Assembly: GCA_038231495.1 (NCBI GenBank)
Contig: JBBRLG010000010.1
Location: 1 to 31,274 of the forward strand
Length of the DNA stretch: 31,274 nt
Direction: 5' to 3'
DNA from: JBBRLG01 sp038231495
Lineage (GTDB): Bacteria; Planctomycetota; Planctomycetia; Gemmatales; Gemmataceae
Under the pieces are notes generated by a model. The model searched no databases, was not told where the DNA came from, and saw only the letters and a program-made list of their open reading frames with translations. Below, one piece after another: positions 7,507 to 15,113 of the stretch. Position numbers and translations under genes: made by a program. Within the stretch, counting starts at the first letter, position 1. Each line of letters begins with the position of its first letter.

Positions 7507-8157
7507 ATGACTGCCATTCCGCAAGTATCAACGGTTGACTGGACCGTGGCCGATTTACTCGACCGCTTCGGACCAATCCTCCTTTCGCGGATCCGCCAAG
7601 ACCCGCGCCCGGGGAGCGCGACCGAGCAAGACGTGGTGGAAATCCACGACCGGGAAAAGCGGTGTTACGAGCTGGTCGATGGCGTACTGGTGGAGAAGAC
7701 GATGGGCGTTCAGGAAGCGTTTCTGGCCATCGCAATCGCAAGAGTCCTTGGCGATTTCGCCGACCGACAGCAACTCGGATTCATCCTCGGCAGCGACGGC
7801 ATGGCTCGGCTGGCGCCGGGACTGGTACGCATTCCGGATGTGTCTTTGGTTTTGTGGGACCAACTGCCGAAACGCCGAGTCCCGCGGATCGCCATGCTCA
7901 ACTTTGCCCCTGCGCTGGCGGTCGAGGTGTTAAGTCCGAGTAACACTCGGCAAGAGATGGACCGCAAGTTGCGCGACTACTTCGCGGCCGGCGTTCGCCT
8001 CGTCTGGTACGTCGATCCGGTCGCCCGTCGAGTTCAAACCTTTACGGCCGTCGATCAATCGCAGCTTCTCGTTGAGGAAGAAACCTTGACCGGCGGAACG
8101 CTCCTGCCAGGCTTCGCCGTACCGCTCCGAGAACTCTTTGCCGTACTTGATACATGA
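7507..8157 (+). CDS. Uma2 family protein (PD-(D/E)XK nuclease fold)
   Basis: The 216-residue protein matches the Uma2/DUF820 family. It has the early YELVDGVLVEK segment at about 57-67 and VRIPDVSLV at about 109-117 carrying the active-site Asp. LAVEVLSPSNTRQEMDRKL follows, with the EVxSPS motif and a downstream Lys, then YFAAGVRLVWYVDP. These are the PD-(D/E)XK core elements, so a metal-dependent nuclease is plausible, though the family's role is untested. Uma2 genes are expanded in planctomycetes and cyanobacteria. A GAGGT about 6 bases before the ATG and the short gap to the CoA-transferase suggest coupling. It converges with the GbsR-like gene, only 6 bases apart. Confidence 0.9.
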   Translation: MTAIPQVSTVDWTVADLLDRFGPILLSRIRQDPRPGSATEQDVVEIHDREKRCYELVDGVLVEKTMGVQEAFLAIAIARVLGDFADRQQLGFILGSDGMARLAPGLVRIPDVSLVLWDQLPKRRVPRIAMLNFAPALAVEVLSPSNTRQEMDRKLRDYFAAGVRLVWYVDPVARRVQTFTAVDQSQLLVEEETLTGGTLLPGFAVPLRELFAVLDT

Positions 8158-8163
8158 ACGGGT

Positions 8164-8730
8164 TCACTCGTCCTTCTGCGCCAGCAGTTCCAGCGCCGCC
8201 CGCAGGCCGCGGTGGCTGACGAAGAAGCGCTGCGACAAACTATCCATCAGCGATAGCAGCGATAGCAAATCCTGCACGCGCCGCCGTTGTTCTTGCACCT
8301 GGTCGGCGGCGGCGCTGGCACCGAGCGTTTCCGGCGACAGGTGGTCCTTGCACTCGCGCAAGGTGTTCAGGATCGGATCGATCTCGCGGCGCTTGCGCTG
8401 CGACGCCACCAGCGTGAACATCTCCCACACGTCGCTGAGCGATTCATAATAGTCGCGGCGGTCGCCGCGCTTGTGGACGCGGCGGATCAGGCCCCACTCG
8501 GCCAGCTTGCTTAAATTCATGCTGACGTTGCCGCGCGAGATGCCGAGGCGGGCCATGATGTCGTCCATCGAAAGGGCCGCGCCCGTGATGTAGAGCAGGC
8601 CGTGGATCTCGGCCATCGTCGGGCTGATGCCCCACAGGGAACTCATACGCCGCCACAGGCCGACGAAGTCTTGCTCGACCTGTTCGCGAACCGCCGCCAC
8701 GTCCGGCTTGGAAGCTTTCACGGGTTTCAT
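8164..8730 (-). CDS. GbsR/MarR family transcriptional regulator
   Basis: The 188-residue protein resembles GbsR-type regulators, winged-helix relatives of MarR that in Bacillus control choline and glycine betaine genes. Visible elements are FVGLWRRMSSLWGISPTMAEIHGLLY, then LSMDDIMARLGISRGNVSMNLSKLAEWGLIRRV as helix-turn-helix and wing entry (about residues 53-85), and the GDRRDYYE wing. The C-terminal half is helical and likely mediates dimerisation. I chose the ATG at 8728-8730; an in-frame TTG at 8739 would add three residues and leave the AAAGGA as an internal codon run. An inverted repeat at 8740-8770 right upstream is a candidate operator. The target genes are not obvious; the epimerase further upstream is one option. 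Confidence 0.88.
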   Translation of the reverse strand: MKPVKASKPDVAAVREQVEQDFVGLWRRMSSLWGISPTMAEIHGLLYITGAALSMDDIMARLGISRGNVSMNLSKLAEWGLIRRVHKRGDRRDYYESLSDVWEMFTLVASQRKRREIDPILNTLRECKDHLSPETLGASAAADQVQEQRRRVQDLLSLLSLMDSLSQRFFVSHRGLRAALELLAQKDE

Positions 8731-8739
8731 TCCTTTCAA

Positions 8740-8770
8740 TTCGATCTAAAACCATCGTAACCCGATCGAA
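8740..8770 (-). promoter_or_regulatory. Inverted repeat TTCGATC-N17-GATCGAA, candidate operator
   Basis: Perfect 7-bp arms at 8740-8746 and 8764-8770 lie 10-40 bases upstream of the GbsR-like start. The place and symmetry suit binding of a dimeric winged-helix regulator, most simply autoregulation. No binding site for this subfamily is known to me that matches it. Confidence 0.4.
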
Positions 8771-8796
8771 AGGACGTGGCAAGGAGGAAGAGAATG

Positions 8797-8856
8797 AACG
8801 CCGCTTGCGGCTTAGCGCAACGCCGCTTGCGGCTTAGCGCAACGCCGCAAGCGGCC
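8797..8856. repeat. Tandem 22-bp units with the GCCGCTTGCGGC palindrome
   Basis: Two identical 22-bp units, 8797-8818 and 8819-8840, each hold GCCGCTTGCGGC followed by TTAGCGC. A third, inverted core GCCGCAAGCGGC is at 8844-8855. They sit directly behind the epimerase stop codon (8864, minus strand), and probably act as, or replaced, its transcript end. The core is shared with the larger palindromes elsewhere in the window. Confidence 0.85.
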
Positions 8857-8863
8857 AAGGTGC

Positions 8864-9808
8864 TTACGCTGCGAGGGTCTGCGCGAGGCCGCGGTGCCAG
8901 GCGACCTGGCGGGCGAGGCCGGCATCCAGGCCGACGCGCGGCTGCCAGCCGAGGTGCCGTTGCAATTTGCCCGTGTCGGCGAACGTGAAGCGCTGGTCGC
9001 CGGGCCGCGCCGGTTCGCGCCGCACCTGCGCACGGCTGCCGGTCAGCTTTTCTAGTTTGGCCAGGATTTCCCAGACGTTGGCCGTCTCGCCGCCGCCGAC
9101 GTTGTACGTCTCGCCGACCGGCGCGTCGATCGCTGCCACGGTCGCCGCCACGCAGTCGTCCACGTAGGTGTTGCCGCGGGCCTGCAAACCGTCGCCGTAG
9201 ACCGTAATGGGTTCGCCGTGCAGCAGGGCGTGAATGAAGCGGTGGTAGCCCATGTCGGGCCGCTGCCGCGGGCCGTAAACCGAGAAGTAGCGTAAGACGA
9301 CGAGTGGCAGGTCGTGTTCCGCCGCGTAGGCCTGGCCCAAGTTCTCCGCCGCCAGCTTGGTCACGCCGTACGGCGAGACGGGCCGCACCGGCAGCGACTC
9401 GTCGCCGGAACTGTAACGGCCGTAGACCGACGACGTGGAGATGTGCACGAACCGCCGTAAAGACAGTACCCGGCCGGCGGCTTCGAGCAGCCGCTGCGTG
9501 CCGACGACGTTGCAGCTTTCGTACAGGCCGAAGTCGGTCCAGCTGCGCGGCAGGCCGGCCATCGCCGCCAGGTGAAAAACCACGTCCACGTCGCCCAGTG
9601 CGTCGGCCAGGTTGTCGGTGCGCAGGTCGAGTGGCAAGAAGGTGAAGGCGGGGTGGCTGCGGAACGGGGCGAGGTAGGTTTCTTTGATGATGCGGGGGTA
9701 AAACGGGATAAAGGCGTCGAGTCCGCGGACGGCATGGCCGTCGCGCAGGAGGCGTTCGCAGAGGTGCGAGCCGATGAAGCCGGCGGCGCCGGTGACCAGG
9801 CAGTTCAT
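8864..9808 (-). CDS. NAD-dependent nucleotide-sugar epimerase/dehydratase
   Basis: This is an extended short-chain dehydrogenase of 314 residues acting on UDP- or GDP-sugars for surface polysaccharide. The N-terminal Rossmann motif is GAAGFIGS, starting at G7, and HLAAMAGLPRSW follows near residue 80. ISTSSVYG supplies the Ser/Thr and SPYGVTKLAAE the Tyr and Lys of the active site. RYFSVYGPRQRPDMG and NTYVDDCV match UDP-glucose/UDP-glucuronate 4-epimerases best. The ATG at 9808 starts right at the Rossmann strand and has AAGGA upstream; the ATG at 9838 would add ten residues. Whether it makes galactose, galacturonate or another sugar cannot be settled. Confidence 0.93.
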   Translation of the reverse strand: MNCLVTGAAGFIGSHLCERLLRDGHAVRGLDAFIPFYPRIIKETYLAPFRSHPAFTFLPLDLRTDNLADALGDVDVVFHLAAMAGLPRSWTDFGLYESCNVVGTQRLLEAAGRVLSLRRFVHISTSSVYGRYSSGDESLPVRPVSPYGVTKLAAENLGQAYAAEHDLPLVVLRYFSVYGPRQRPDMGYHRFIHALLHGEPITVYGDGLQARGNTYVDDCVAATVAAIDAPVGETYNVGGGETANVWEILAKLEKLTGSRAQVRREPARPGDQRFTFADTGKLQRHLGWQPRVGLDAGLARQVAWHRGLAQTLAA

Positions 9809-10022
9809 ACGCGACCATCCTTGGAACGCGGAATTCATTACGGTCGGGGGTGCGAACGAGGTGCCAGTTCCGGGTGCGGGCGCCGGGATGCTAACACGGC
9901 GGCGGGGTTACGGGCAATGCCGGAACGGGGTGTGCCAAGGGTTGGCGCGCCAACCGATTTGACCCGGCCCGGAAAGCGGCCTACGCTTGAACCATCTCCC
10001 CGACCCAACCGCACGAGCCACC

Positions 10023-10388
10023 ATGTATCCACCCATCCTCGAGAAGCTAACCGCGCTGGTCGGGCTGCGCAGCCGTTCGGAACGCCGGATCGCCAAGCGC
10101 CTGTTTCCAGGGGCGATGACGCCCTGCGAAATCCAGCGCGGCGACGGGGCCCGGCAATCGGCCTGGCTGCACAACCTGTCGCTCAGCGGGGCGGGGCTGC
10201 TGGTGGACGAAGAGTACCTGCCGGGCACCCTCGTCCGCCTGTTGGTCGTCAACGCGGCCCACACTTTCGCGCTGACCGTCGAGCTGCGTGTGGTGCGCTG
10301 CCAACGCATCGTCAACGGCGATTACTTCATCGGCGGGCCGTTCACGCGCCCAGTGACCCACGAGGAACTGGTCCCGTTCTTCCGGTGA
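10023..10388 (+). CDS. PilZ domain protein
   Basis: The 121-residue protein is a single PilZ-type domain. The RSERRIAKR stretch near residue 18 could supply the RxxxR arm. The second motif appears as LHNLSLSGAGLLVDEEY near 49-65, where canonical PilZ has D/NxSxxG. PilZ domains bind cyclic di-GMP and control motility, adhesion or exopolysaccharide. The ATG at 10023 was preferred to the one at 9987, which would add 12 residues outside the domain. Its 3' end overlaps the convergent DUF2179/DUF5698 gene by 47 bases. Confidence 0.82.
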   Translation: MYPPILEKLTALVGLRSRSERRIAKRLFPGAMTPCEIQRGDGARQSAWLHNLSLSGAGLLVDEEYLPGTLVRLLVVNAAHTFALTVELRVVRCQRIVNGDYFIGGPFTRPVTHEELVPFFR

Positions 10389-10974
10389 CCGCACTGCCGG
10401 CGCCGCGCCGCTGCCAAAGGAAGCTGGGCAACAGCCGCCGCGGATTGACGCGCGGCCCCGGCGAGATGCCTGCCGCCGCCGACTGCAAGTCATCCACCGA
10501 GTAGAACACCTTCGGATCGCACGCCTTGATGAGCGCAACGACGTTGCCCAATTCCTTGCGCGGGATGACGGTCAGGATGACGCGCACCGCCCCGGTCGCG
10601 CCCTGCGCGTCGATGCTCGTGACGCCGTACGCCGCCTCTTTTAAGGCCGCCACGATCTCCGCCCCGTTGCGGTTGGTAATGACGCGCACGACCTGGGTGC
10701 CGATCGCGAGCTTGCCTTCGACCAGGACGCCGAAGAAGTTGCCGATGGTGAAGCCCGCCGCGAAGGCGACGAAGCACGTCCAATCGTTGAGGTTCTGCAT
10801 CACCTTGCCGATGGCGAACAGCCAGATGGTTATTTCAAAAGTGCCGAGGAGTGACGCCAAAACCTTACGGCCGCGCGCCACGGAGATGATGCGCACCGTC
10901 GAGATGGTCACGACACACGTCTCGGCCACAAAAATGGCCAACGGCAACAGCAAGAAAGCAGGGGACTCGTTCAC
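10342..10974 (-). CDS. DUF2179/DUF5698 (UPF0316-like) membrane protein
   Basis: The 210-residue protein has three hydrophobic helices in its first 100 residues (FLLLPLAIFVAETC, LLGTFEITIWLFAIG and FVAFAAGFTIGNFFGVLVE), the DUF5698 part. A soluble DUF2179 domain follows, with VRVITNRNGAEIVAALK and VRVILTVIPRKELGNVVALIK. The function of UPF0316 is unknown. Start: GTG at 10974, chosen because a perfect GGAGGT lies 6 bases upstream and the membrane part begins at once. The frame stays open further upstream without family resemblance. The last 50 or so residues are basic and low in family likeness, and their codons overlap the PilZ gene, so the true stop may have drifted. Confidence 0.85.
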   Translation of the reverse strand: MNESPAFLLLPLAIFVAETCVVTISTVRIISVARGRKVLASLLGTFEITIWLFAIGKVMQNLNDWTCFVAFAAGFTIGNFFGVLVEGKLAIGTQVVRVITNRNGAEIVAALKEAAYGVTSIDAQGATGAVRVILTVIPRKELGNVVALIKACDPKVFYSVDDLQSAAAGISPGPRVNPRRLLPSFLWQRRGAGSAVTGRTGPVPRGSLGA

Positions 10975-11246
10975 CGATCGACCTCCGATCAAACGTCTTC
11001 GATAACCGGGGAGGGTCGGAGTGATAGACAAACGGCGGCAACGGGACAAGGGCAATCCGGGGGTCGGTAAGGCCACGGAATGCCGCGCTCCTCTTGCGTG
11101 AACCGATCTCACCCCTACCAGTCCACCGCGAACGACCGGGCCAGACCGCGTTACGGTCCGGAGCCCGTTGACTCCGGGCCGATTTACGGTCATGCTTGAG
11201 GAATGGCTTTGCGGCCGTTGTGCGCTCTTTCGTGGAGAATCCCGGC

Positions 11247-11891
11247 ATGTCCCGCCACCTGGTCAAATTGCTGTTCCTCACGCCGTTGCTATTCGTCGCC
11301 GCTGACCCGCCGACGGACGGTCAACCGCTGCAAGTTGGGAAGAACCTGCCCGGTTCCTTCCACCCCTACAACGTGACCGGACCCCGCGCCGGCAAGTATC
11401 ACTGTCAGGTCACGGAGCATAATTACGAGCCGGGCCTCCTCGTTTTCGTCCGTGACTTCGACGCCCCCGACAACCTCGGTGCCGTGCGGCCCCTCCTCGC
11501 GGTCATCGACGAGCGGATCGAGAAGAATTTGACGCGCGTCCGCATCGGCTGCACCGCCGTGTTTTTAACCGACAAGCTGACCGACGTAACCGGCACCGCC
11601 GACACGCCGAAGGTCAACGCCGACAACGACGACCTCCGCGAAAAGTTCACGAAGGAGCTTCAAGACCTCGCCAACGGCGAGCCGAAGCTGCGCAACGTCG
11701 TCGTCGCCCTCGACCACAAGGACGACCTCAAAAAATACGCCCTGGACGACAACAAGTTCGTCACCGTCGTGCTGTACAACAAGTTAAAAATCGTCGCGGT
11801 TTATGCCCTGACGAAGAACGAATTGAACGAAAAAGCGGTCGGCGAAATCAACGACGGCATCACCGAAAAACTCGGCGCGACGCGCAAATAG
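11247..11891 (+). CDS. Exported thioredoxin-like protein of unknown role
   Basis: The 214-residue protein starts with a clear signal peptide (basic MSRHLVK, hydrophobic LLFLTPLLFVA, cleavage near residue 20). The mature part reads like a redox-less thioredoxin fold. It has GKNLPGSFHPYNVTG at the start, YHC and GLLVFVRD strands, then VVVALDHKDDL and VTVVLYNKLKIVAVYAL strands near the end. No CxxC is present; the two cysteines (YHC and IGC) are far apart. Proteins of this build are common in planctomycetes with no assigned function. The start has GGAG about 10 bases upstream. It stands alone, with a divergent neighbour on one side. Confidence 0.7.
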   Translation: MSRHLVKLLFLTPLLFVAADPPTDGQPLQVGKNLPGSFHPYNVTGPRAGKYHCQVTEHNYEPGLLVFVRDFDAPDNLGAVRPLLAVIDERIEKNLTRVRIGCTAVFLTDKLTDVTGTADTPKVNADNDDLREKFTKELQDLANGEPKLRNVVVALDHKDDLKKYALDDNKFVTVVLYNKLKIVAVYALTKNELNEKAVGEINDGITEKLGATRK

Positions 11892-11918
11892 CTCATGTTG
11901 CTGCGGGCGAGGGTAAGA

Positions 11919-12012
11919 GCGTTCGGAAAAAATGAGATCGCGAAGGCGGCGCGTCCGCAGCGCGAAGCAAGGACGAGCGGCACGACGGAAGCGCGTCTCA
12001 TTCTTTCCGGAC
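11919..12012. repeat. Imperfect inverted repeat behind the exported-protein gene
   Basis: TTCGGAAAAAATGAGA near 11920-11935 pairs with TCTCATTCTTTCCGGA near 11996-12011 with two mismatches around a GC-rich centre. It lies between two convergent genes and overlaps the last codons of the antitoxin gene. A bidirectional terminator is the simplest reading. Confidence 0.45.
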
Positions 12013-12363
12013 TCTCTCAGCTAGTAAACGCGCTCGTCTCCTTTTCTTCACCCCGTTTGACGAAATCGGTTCCGAAGCCTTGGTCGCAATCTCGATCGGG
12101 CGCGAGAAAGAACAAAACTCGTGCCCAAGTGCCGCGAACGCATCGGCAACCGTGCGGATCGTCTTGTTAGAATCTCCGTCTAACAGTTGCGTGATCCAAC
12201 CACGAGACTTTCCGAGCCGTTTGGCAAGTTCGGCCCGACTGACTCCCAGTTCCTTCATTAACGATTCAAGAAGTTCCGTAACTTGATAAATGGCACGCTC
12301 CTGCTGGTACAGGCGCATATGTTTGGGGTCTTCCACGAACTCTTCCACGAGCGTTTTTTTCAT
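11998..12363 (-). CDS. HTH antitoxin of a toxin-first type II module
   Basis: The 121-residue protein carries an XRE/Cro-type helix-turn-helix at about residues 28-80. The recognition part is LGVSRAELAKRLGKSRGWITQLLDG, followed by KTIRTVADAFAALGHEF. The C-terminal 35 residues are basic and probably unstructured. It is the second gene of a pair and its ATG overlaps the toxin stop codon in ATGA, so the two are translationally coupled. This toxin-then-antitoxin order is that of HigBA-like systems. It should neutralise the toxin and repress the pair, but that is inference from the family. Confidence 0.85.
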   Translation of the reverse strand: MKKTLVEEFVEDPKHMRLYQQERAIYQVTELLESLMKELGVSRAELAKRLGKSRGWITQLLDGDSNKTIRTVADAFAALGHEFCSFSRPIEIATKASEPISSNGVKKRRRARLLAERVRKE

Positions 12364-12791
12364 CGTTGCTCTCTTTCAGCCTCGGCCTGTTGTTTTCGCG
12401 CCCAGTATTCGGCTTCAATTGCTTGCGCGCGCTCAATCGCGCTTTTGGGCCATTTGCCCAGGCCCTTTCGCGCCCCGGGTTTCGCAAAGCCGCTCGTCAA
12501 TATCCAGCGGTTGCCGTCCTGAATGCAGGGGAACCGGATTTGGCGTTTATCGACTTCGTGCCTAAAAGCAAAAAGCTTGCCCATCTCTTTCTTGAATCGT
12601 TTCGCAGACACATTCTCAGAACCGGCATTCGCCATCTGTTGAAACAGTACCAGAAAGCGGGCGCGCGCCTTGTCCGTCAGTGTGTTGAAGAATTCTTTTG
12701 CCGGCACGCGCCCCGATTGGCGGACGGCGAATTCCACCGTGCCCCAAGCACCTTTTGCGACAACTTCGGTGTGAGGCACTTCGGTTGCCAT
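12360..12791 (-). CDS. RelE/Gp49-like toxin
   Basis: The 143-residue protein resembles Gp49/HigB toxins of the RelE superfamily, ribosome-dependent mRNA endonucleases. The fold's order is visible: a helical N-half with LTDKARARFLVLFQQMANAG, then KLFAFRHEVDKRQIRFPCIQDGNRWILTSGFAKPG (about residues 70-105). A C-terminal helix IERAQAIEAEYWARK completes it. Basic residues R77, K82 and R83 may be catalytic. The first 20 residues precede the usual fold. It is longer than typical HigB (about 95-110). Nothing upstream looks like a strong promoter; the DNA there is repeat-bearing. Confidence 0.82.
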   Translation of the reverse strand: MATEVPHTEVVAKGAWGTVEFAVRQSGRVPAKEFFNTLTDKARARFLVLFQQMANAGSENVSAKRFKKEMGKLFAFRHEVDKRQIRFPCIQDGNRWILTSGFAKPGARKGLGKWPKSAIERAQAIEAEYWARKQQAEAEREQR

Positions 12792-12937
12792 GAGAGTTTA
12801 GTTATTCCTGAACAAAGAATCAAGCCCCTGACGATCTTTGTCCGCACAGCCCGTCTCCGTTACGGTCCGGATACGCCGTCGCTGTTTGACGACGACGCGC
12901 TGTGCGCGGGTCTCCCGACCCCGCACGCGATGGGAGT
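12792..12937. other. Upstream region of the toxin-antitoxin pair
   Basis: With the repeats that follow, this forms a 381-base gap. It contains a CGTTACGGTCCGGA at 12858-12871 that also occurs at about 11149-11162; its role is unknown. No convincing promoter for the minus strand was identified by eye. Confidence 0.3.
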
Positions 12938-13120
12938 CGTAGCCGCAAGCGGCTCGCTTGCTGGCTTCTGCGCGGGTTCAGCCAGCCAGCCGCTTGCTGG
13001 CTTCTGCGCGGGTTCAGCCAGCCAGCCGCTTGCTGGCTTCTGCGCGGGTTCAGCCAGCAAGCGCGCCGCTTGCGGCTACGACAGCGGGTTCAGCCAGCAA
13101 GCGAGCCGCTTGCGGCTACG
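12938..13120. repeat. GCCGCAAGCGGC palindrome with three 36-bp tandem units
   Basis: A 29-bp arm at 12938-12966 is the exact complement of the arm at 13092-13120. A second right arm at 13052-13080 differs by one base. In between, a 36-bp unit beginning CGCTTGCTGGCTTCTG is repeated three times from 12955, 12991 and 13027. The units show no variable spacers, so this is a tandem expansion of the palindrome's loop, not a CRISPR array. Confidence 0.92.
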
Positions 13121-13172
13121 ACAGTTCGCCCTCTCCAGTGGCAGCGAACTTACGAAATGGACATCTAGCGCG

Positions 13173-14468
13173 TCAAACTTTGGCGGGCGGACGTAAATCC
13201 GCCACCATCGGGTTGAGGCCATACCACTCCGCGTCGTTGGCGTACTGCAAGATGGCCCGGCTGTCAATCAGCTCGCGGTAGGCCGCCTCGTTCTCCAGGG
13301 TGCGCGTTATCATTCCTGCGGCCCGCACTTCTTCGAGCAGGGGCCAGTGGTCCAGGCTCATCTGCCGGGTGTACTCGGCCTTGCCCTCCCGCTTCGCCCG
13401 GTCCAGCGCCTTGCGGCCAATGGGCAGGTCCTGGGTAATGATCGCCTCCCGCACCAGGGTCATCAGCTCCGTCGGTTGCCCGCCGCTGAGCCGGATCAGT
13501 TCCTCAACCACGCCGTCGTCGGCAAACACCACGTCGGGGGTCGTCAGGGCCGACTGGAGCCGGCTGTCGATCACCTGGCGGAACAGGTCGATTCCCGGCT
13601 CGAAGGGCTGGGGGTTGGGCGGTTGCGTGGCAATCTTCGTCATGGGCACGACGGGCACGTGGCCGCCGTAGGTCTGGCGGATCGTCTGCTCCTGGTGCGA
13701 GTACGCCAGCGACAACGGCATGGTGTAGACGACGTGGCACTTGAACGCGGTCAACTGGGCCGCGCGATTCACGAACAGGTATTCCGCCGTGGTGCAGCCG
13801 GCACCGTCGTGCGGCCGCACCACCATTTTGTCCAGGTCGTCCACCAGAATCGTCAGACCCGAATACCCCTTTTTGCCCAGGGCGAGGATGGCCTGGCCGA
13901 TCACGTCGTTGGCGGCGTCGAGGAGGTTGTTGGTATCCGGCTCCAGCAACTTGCGGATCTCGTGGCGGGCGGTGGGGCTGCTTTTAAGCGCTCCCGAAAG
14001 CTTGGCGAAGGAAACGCCGAATTCGAGCTTGTCGAAGGTGACTTCCGAGGTCAGAAACTTCCCCATCCGTTCCGGCAGGGTGGCGAAATACCCGGGTTTT
14101 AGCTGCACGTCCGCCTGCTCTTTGAGTTGACTGGCCGTCTGCCGGACAATGGCGATGAGGATTTCGGGAAAGTCGATGTCGTTGCGGTCGATGTCGTCGT
14201 CGGCCTTGCACAAGACCACGAAGAACCGCGGGTGATCGGTCTCCAGCTTTTTCTTGAGCCGTAGGAGTTCGGTCGATTTGCCGCTGCCCCGGTGTCCGGC
14301 CAAGACCTGGCAAGTCGGTTTGTCGGCCAACCGGATCTTTTGCCCGAGCCGGTGGACCACATCCGCTTCGCCGCGTGCCTTGTCCAGGTCCACATACAGC
14401 CGTTGTTGATCCGCCGTCAAGGGGGCCGGGTTGAAGGCCTGATACACCTGTCGCACCAAGTCGTTCAT
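13173..14468 (-). CDS. Lone AAA/STAND-like P-loop ATPase
   Basis: The 431-residue protein has a clear Walker A, GHRGSGKST at 58-66, and Walker B, LTILVDDLDKM with D210/D211. It begins with a short region, MNDLVRQVYQAFNPAPLTADQ and LYVDLDKARG, seen ahead of P-loop domains in several cyanobacterial and planctomycete ATPases of suspected signalling or conflict systems. A C-terminal helical part (about 290-431) includes LIRLSGGQPTELMTLVREAI, like the winged-helix lid of ORC/STAND ATPases. There is no membrane segment and no attached effector domain. Its flanks are large palindromic repeats, and a toxin-antitoxin pair lies beyond one of them. The role is unknown; the NTPase fold is certain. Confidence 0.82.
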   Translation of the reverse strand: MNDLVRQVYQAFNPAPLTADQQRLYVDLDKARGEADVVHRLGQKIRLADKPTCQVLAGHRGSGKSTELLRLKKKLETDHPRFFVVLCKADDDIDRNDIDFPEILIAIVRQTASQLKEQADVQLKPGYFATLPERMGKFLTSEVTFDKLEFGVSFAKLSGALKSSPTARHEIRKLLEPDTNNLLDAANDVIGQAILALGKKGYSGLTILVDDLDKMVVRPHDGAGCTTAEYLFVNRAAQLTAFKCHVVYTMPLSLAYSHQEQTIRQTYGGHVPVVPMTKIATQPPNPQPFEPGIDLFRQVIDSRLQSALTTPDVVFADDGVVEELIRLSGGQPTELMTLVREAIITQDLPIGRKALDRAKREGKAEYTRQMSLDHWPLLEEVRAAGMITRTLENEAAYRELIDSRAILQYANDAEWYGLNPMVADLRPPAKV

Positions 14469-14526
14469 GCACCCTCCGACCGTGCTGGTAACCGGGCCGC
14501 TGACCTATCTAGTTCATCAACCCACT

Positions 14527-14608
14527 CGTAGCCGCAAGCGGCCCGCTTGCAGGCTTTGGTGCGTTTACGGGTCCGGTTGAGCCTGCAAGCGGGCCGCTTG
14601 CGGCTACG
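14527..14608. repeat. GCCGCAAGCGGC palindrome, perfect 29-bp arms
   Basis: The arms 14527-14555 and 14580-14608 are exact complements around a 24-base loop. It lies about 60 bases upstream of the ATPase start. Compared with the copy at 12938, the arm reads GCAGGCT instead of GCTGGCT, and the opposite arm changed to match. Confidence 0.93.
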
Positions 14609-14813
14609 GCTGACATCCGCCGTCGCCGATACCAGACTGCCACGCTGTCCATCGTATCCCAGGTGACAATGCCGAACAACGGAGGGTCCAAGGATAGGAC
14701 GGAGGCGGCCGAGTGGAAAGGCACCCAACGCCATCAATCTCTCGTCTGCTTCCCGTTGGCAAGGGTCGCTTTTTGGTGGCACGGGTCCGCCTTGGCAAGG
14801 GTCGAAACCGGGG
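14609..14813. other. Gene-free stretch with a short direct repeat
   Basis: TTGGCAAGGGTCG occurs twice, at 14755-14767 and 14793-14805. Otherwise nothing is recognisable. The stretch is part of the 645-base gap between the ATPase start and the M16 peptidase stop. Confidence 0.4.
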
Positions 14814-15006
14814 ATGGTTCAAACGCAGATGGCAAAGGAAGCAACCGTTGTTCAAGGACGTGGCGCTAGGGCGGCACCCGGAATGAATGCTTTAAGTCTT
14901 TGCCCGGGAAGAAGTTCCACTTTGGGATATTCGTTCGGGGGGGTGTCTGGGTTGGTGAATGAAACGAATTCCACTTGTTGCCTCGTGCTTGCGGCCTTTG
15001 AACCAT
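14814..15006 (+). repeat. Core element A, ~190 bp with terminal inverted repeats
   Basis: The ends are ATGGTTCAAA at 14814-14823 and its complement at 14997-15006. Imperfect pairing continues inward, since GCAAAGGAAGCAAC near 14832-14845 faces GTTGCCTCGTGCTTGC near 14977-14992. A second copy lies at 31087 onward and is cut by the window end. By hand count about 24 of 188 aligned bases differ, with no insertion or deletion. One frame starting at the first ATG is open through the whole element here but has a TGA in the other copy. It may be a MITE, a structured RNA or a decayed small gene. Confidence 0.85.
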
Positions 15007-15085
15007 GCCCGCTTGACGACGGCAAGAGGGCGACCCTCGCCACATCGCATTGGCGTGGCGAGGGTCGAATCGAACCGGGACATGC
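15007..15085 (-). repeat. Flanking hairpin module A, also a likely terminator for the M16 gene
   Basis: The 12-bp arms GACCCTCGCCAC (15032-15043) and GTGGCGAGGGTC (15055-15066) form a perfect hairpin with an 11-base loop, 48 bases behind the M16 stop codon. About 70 bases, read on the minus strand, match 30945-31020 downstream of the alpha-2-macroglobulin gene at roughly 80% identity by eye. There is no U-run, so intrinsic termination is possible but unproven. Confidence 0.75.
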
Positions 15086-15113
15086 CTTCGTTCATCCTTC
15101 ATCTTTTCCGCCG

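Noticed and set aside
12938..13120. CRISPR array
   Set aside because: The 36-bp units are directly tandem without unique spacers, and no cas gene is near. It is an expanded palindrome.
15060..15085. tRNA T-arm (GGTTCGATTC on the minus strand)
   Set aside because: The bases flanking the loop do not form a five-pair stem, and no anticodon or acceptor stem can be placed. It belongs to the repeated module.
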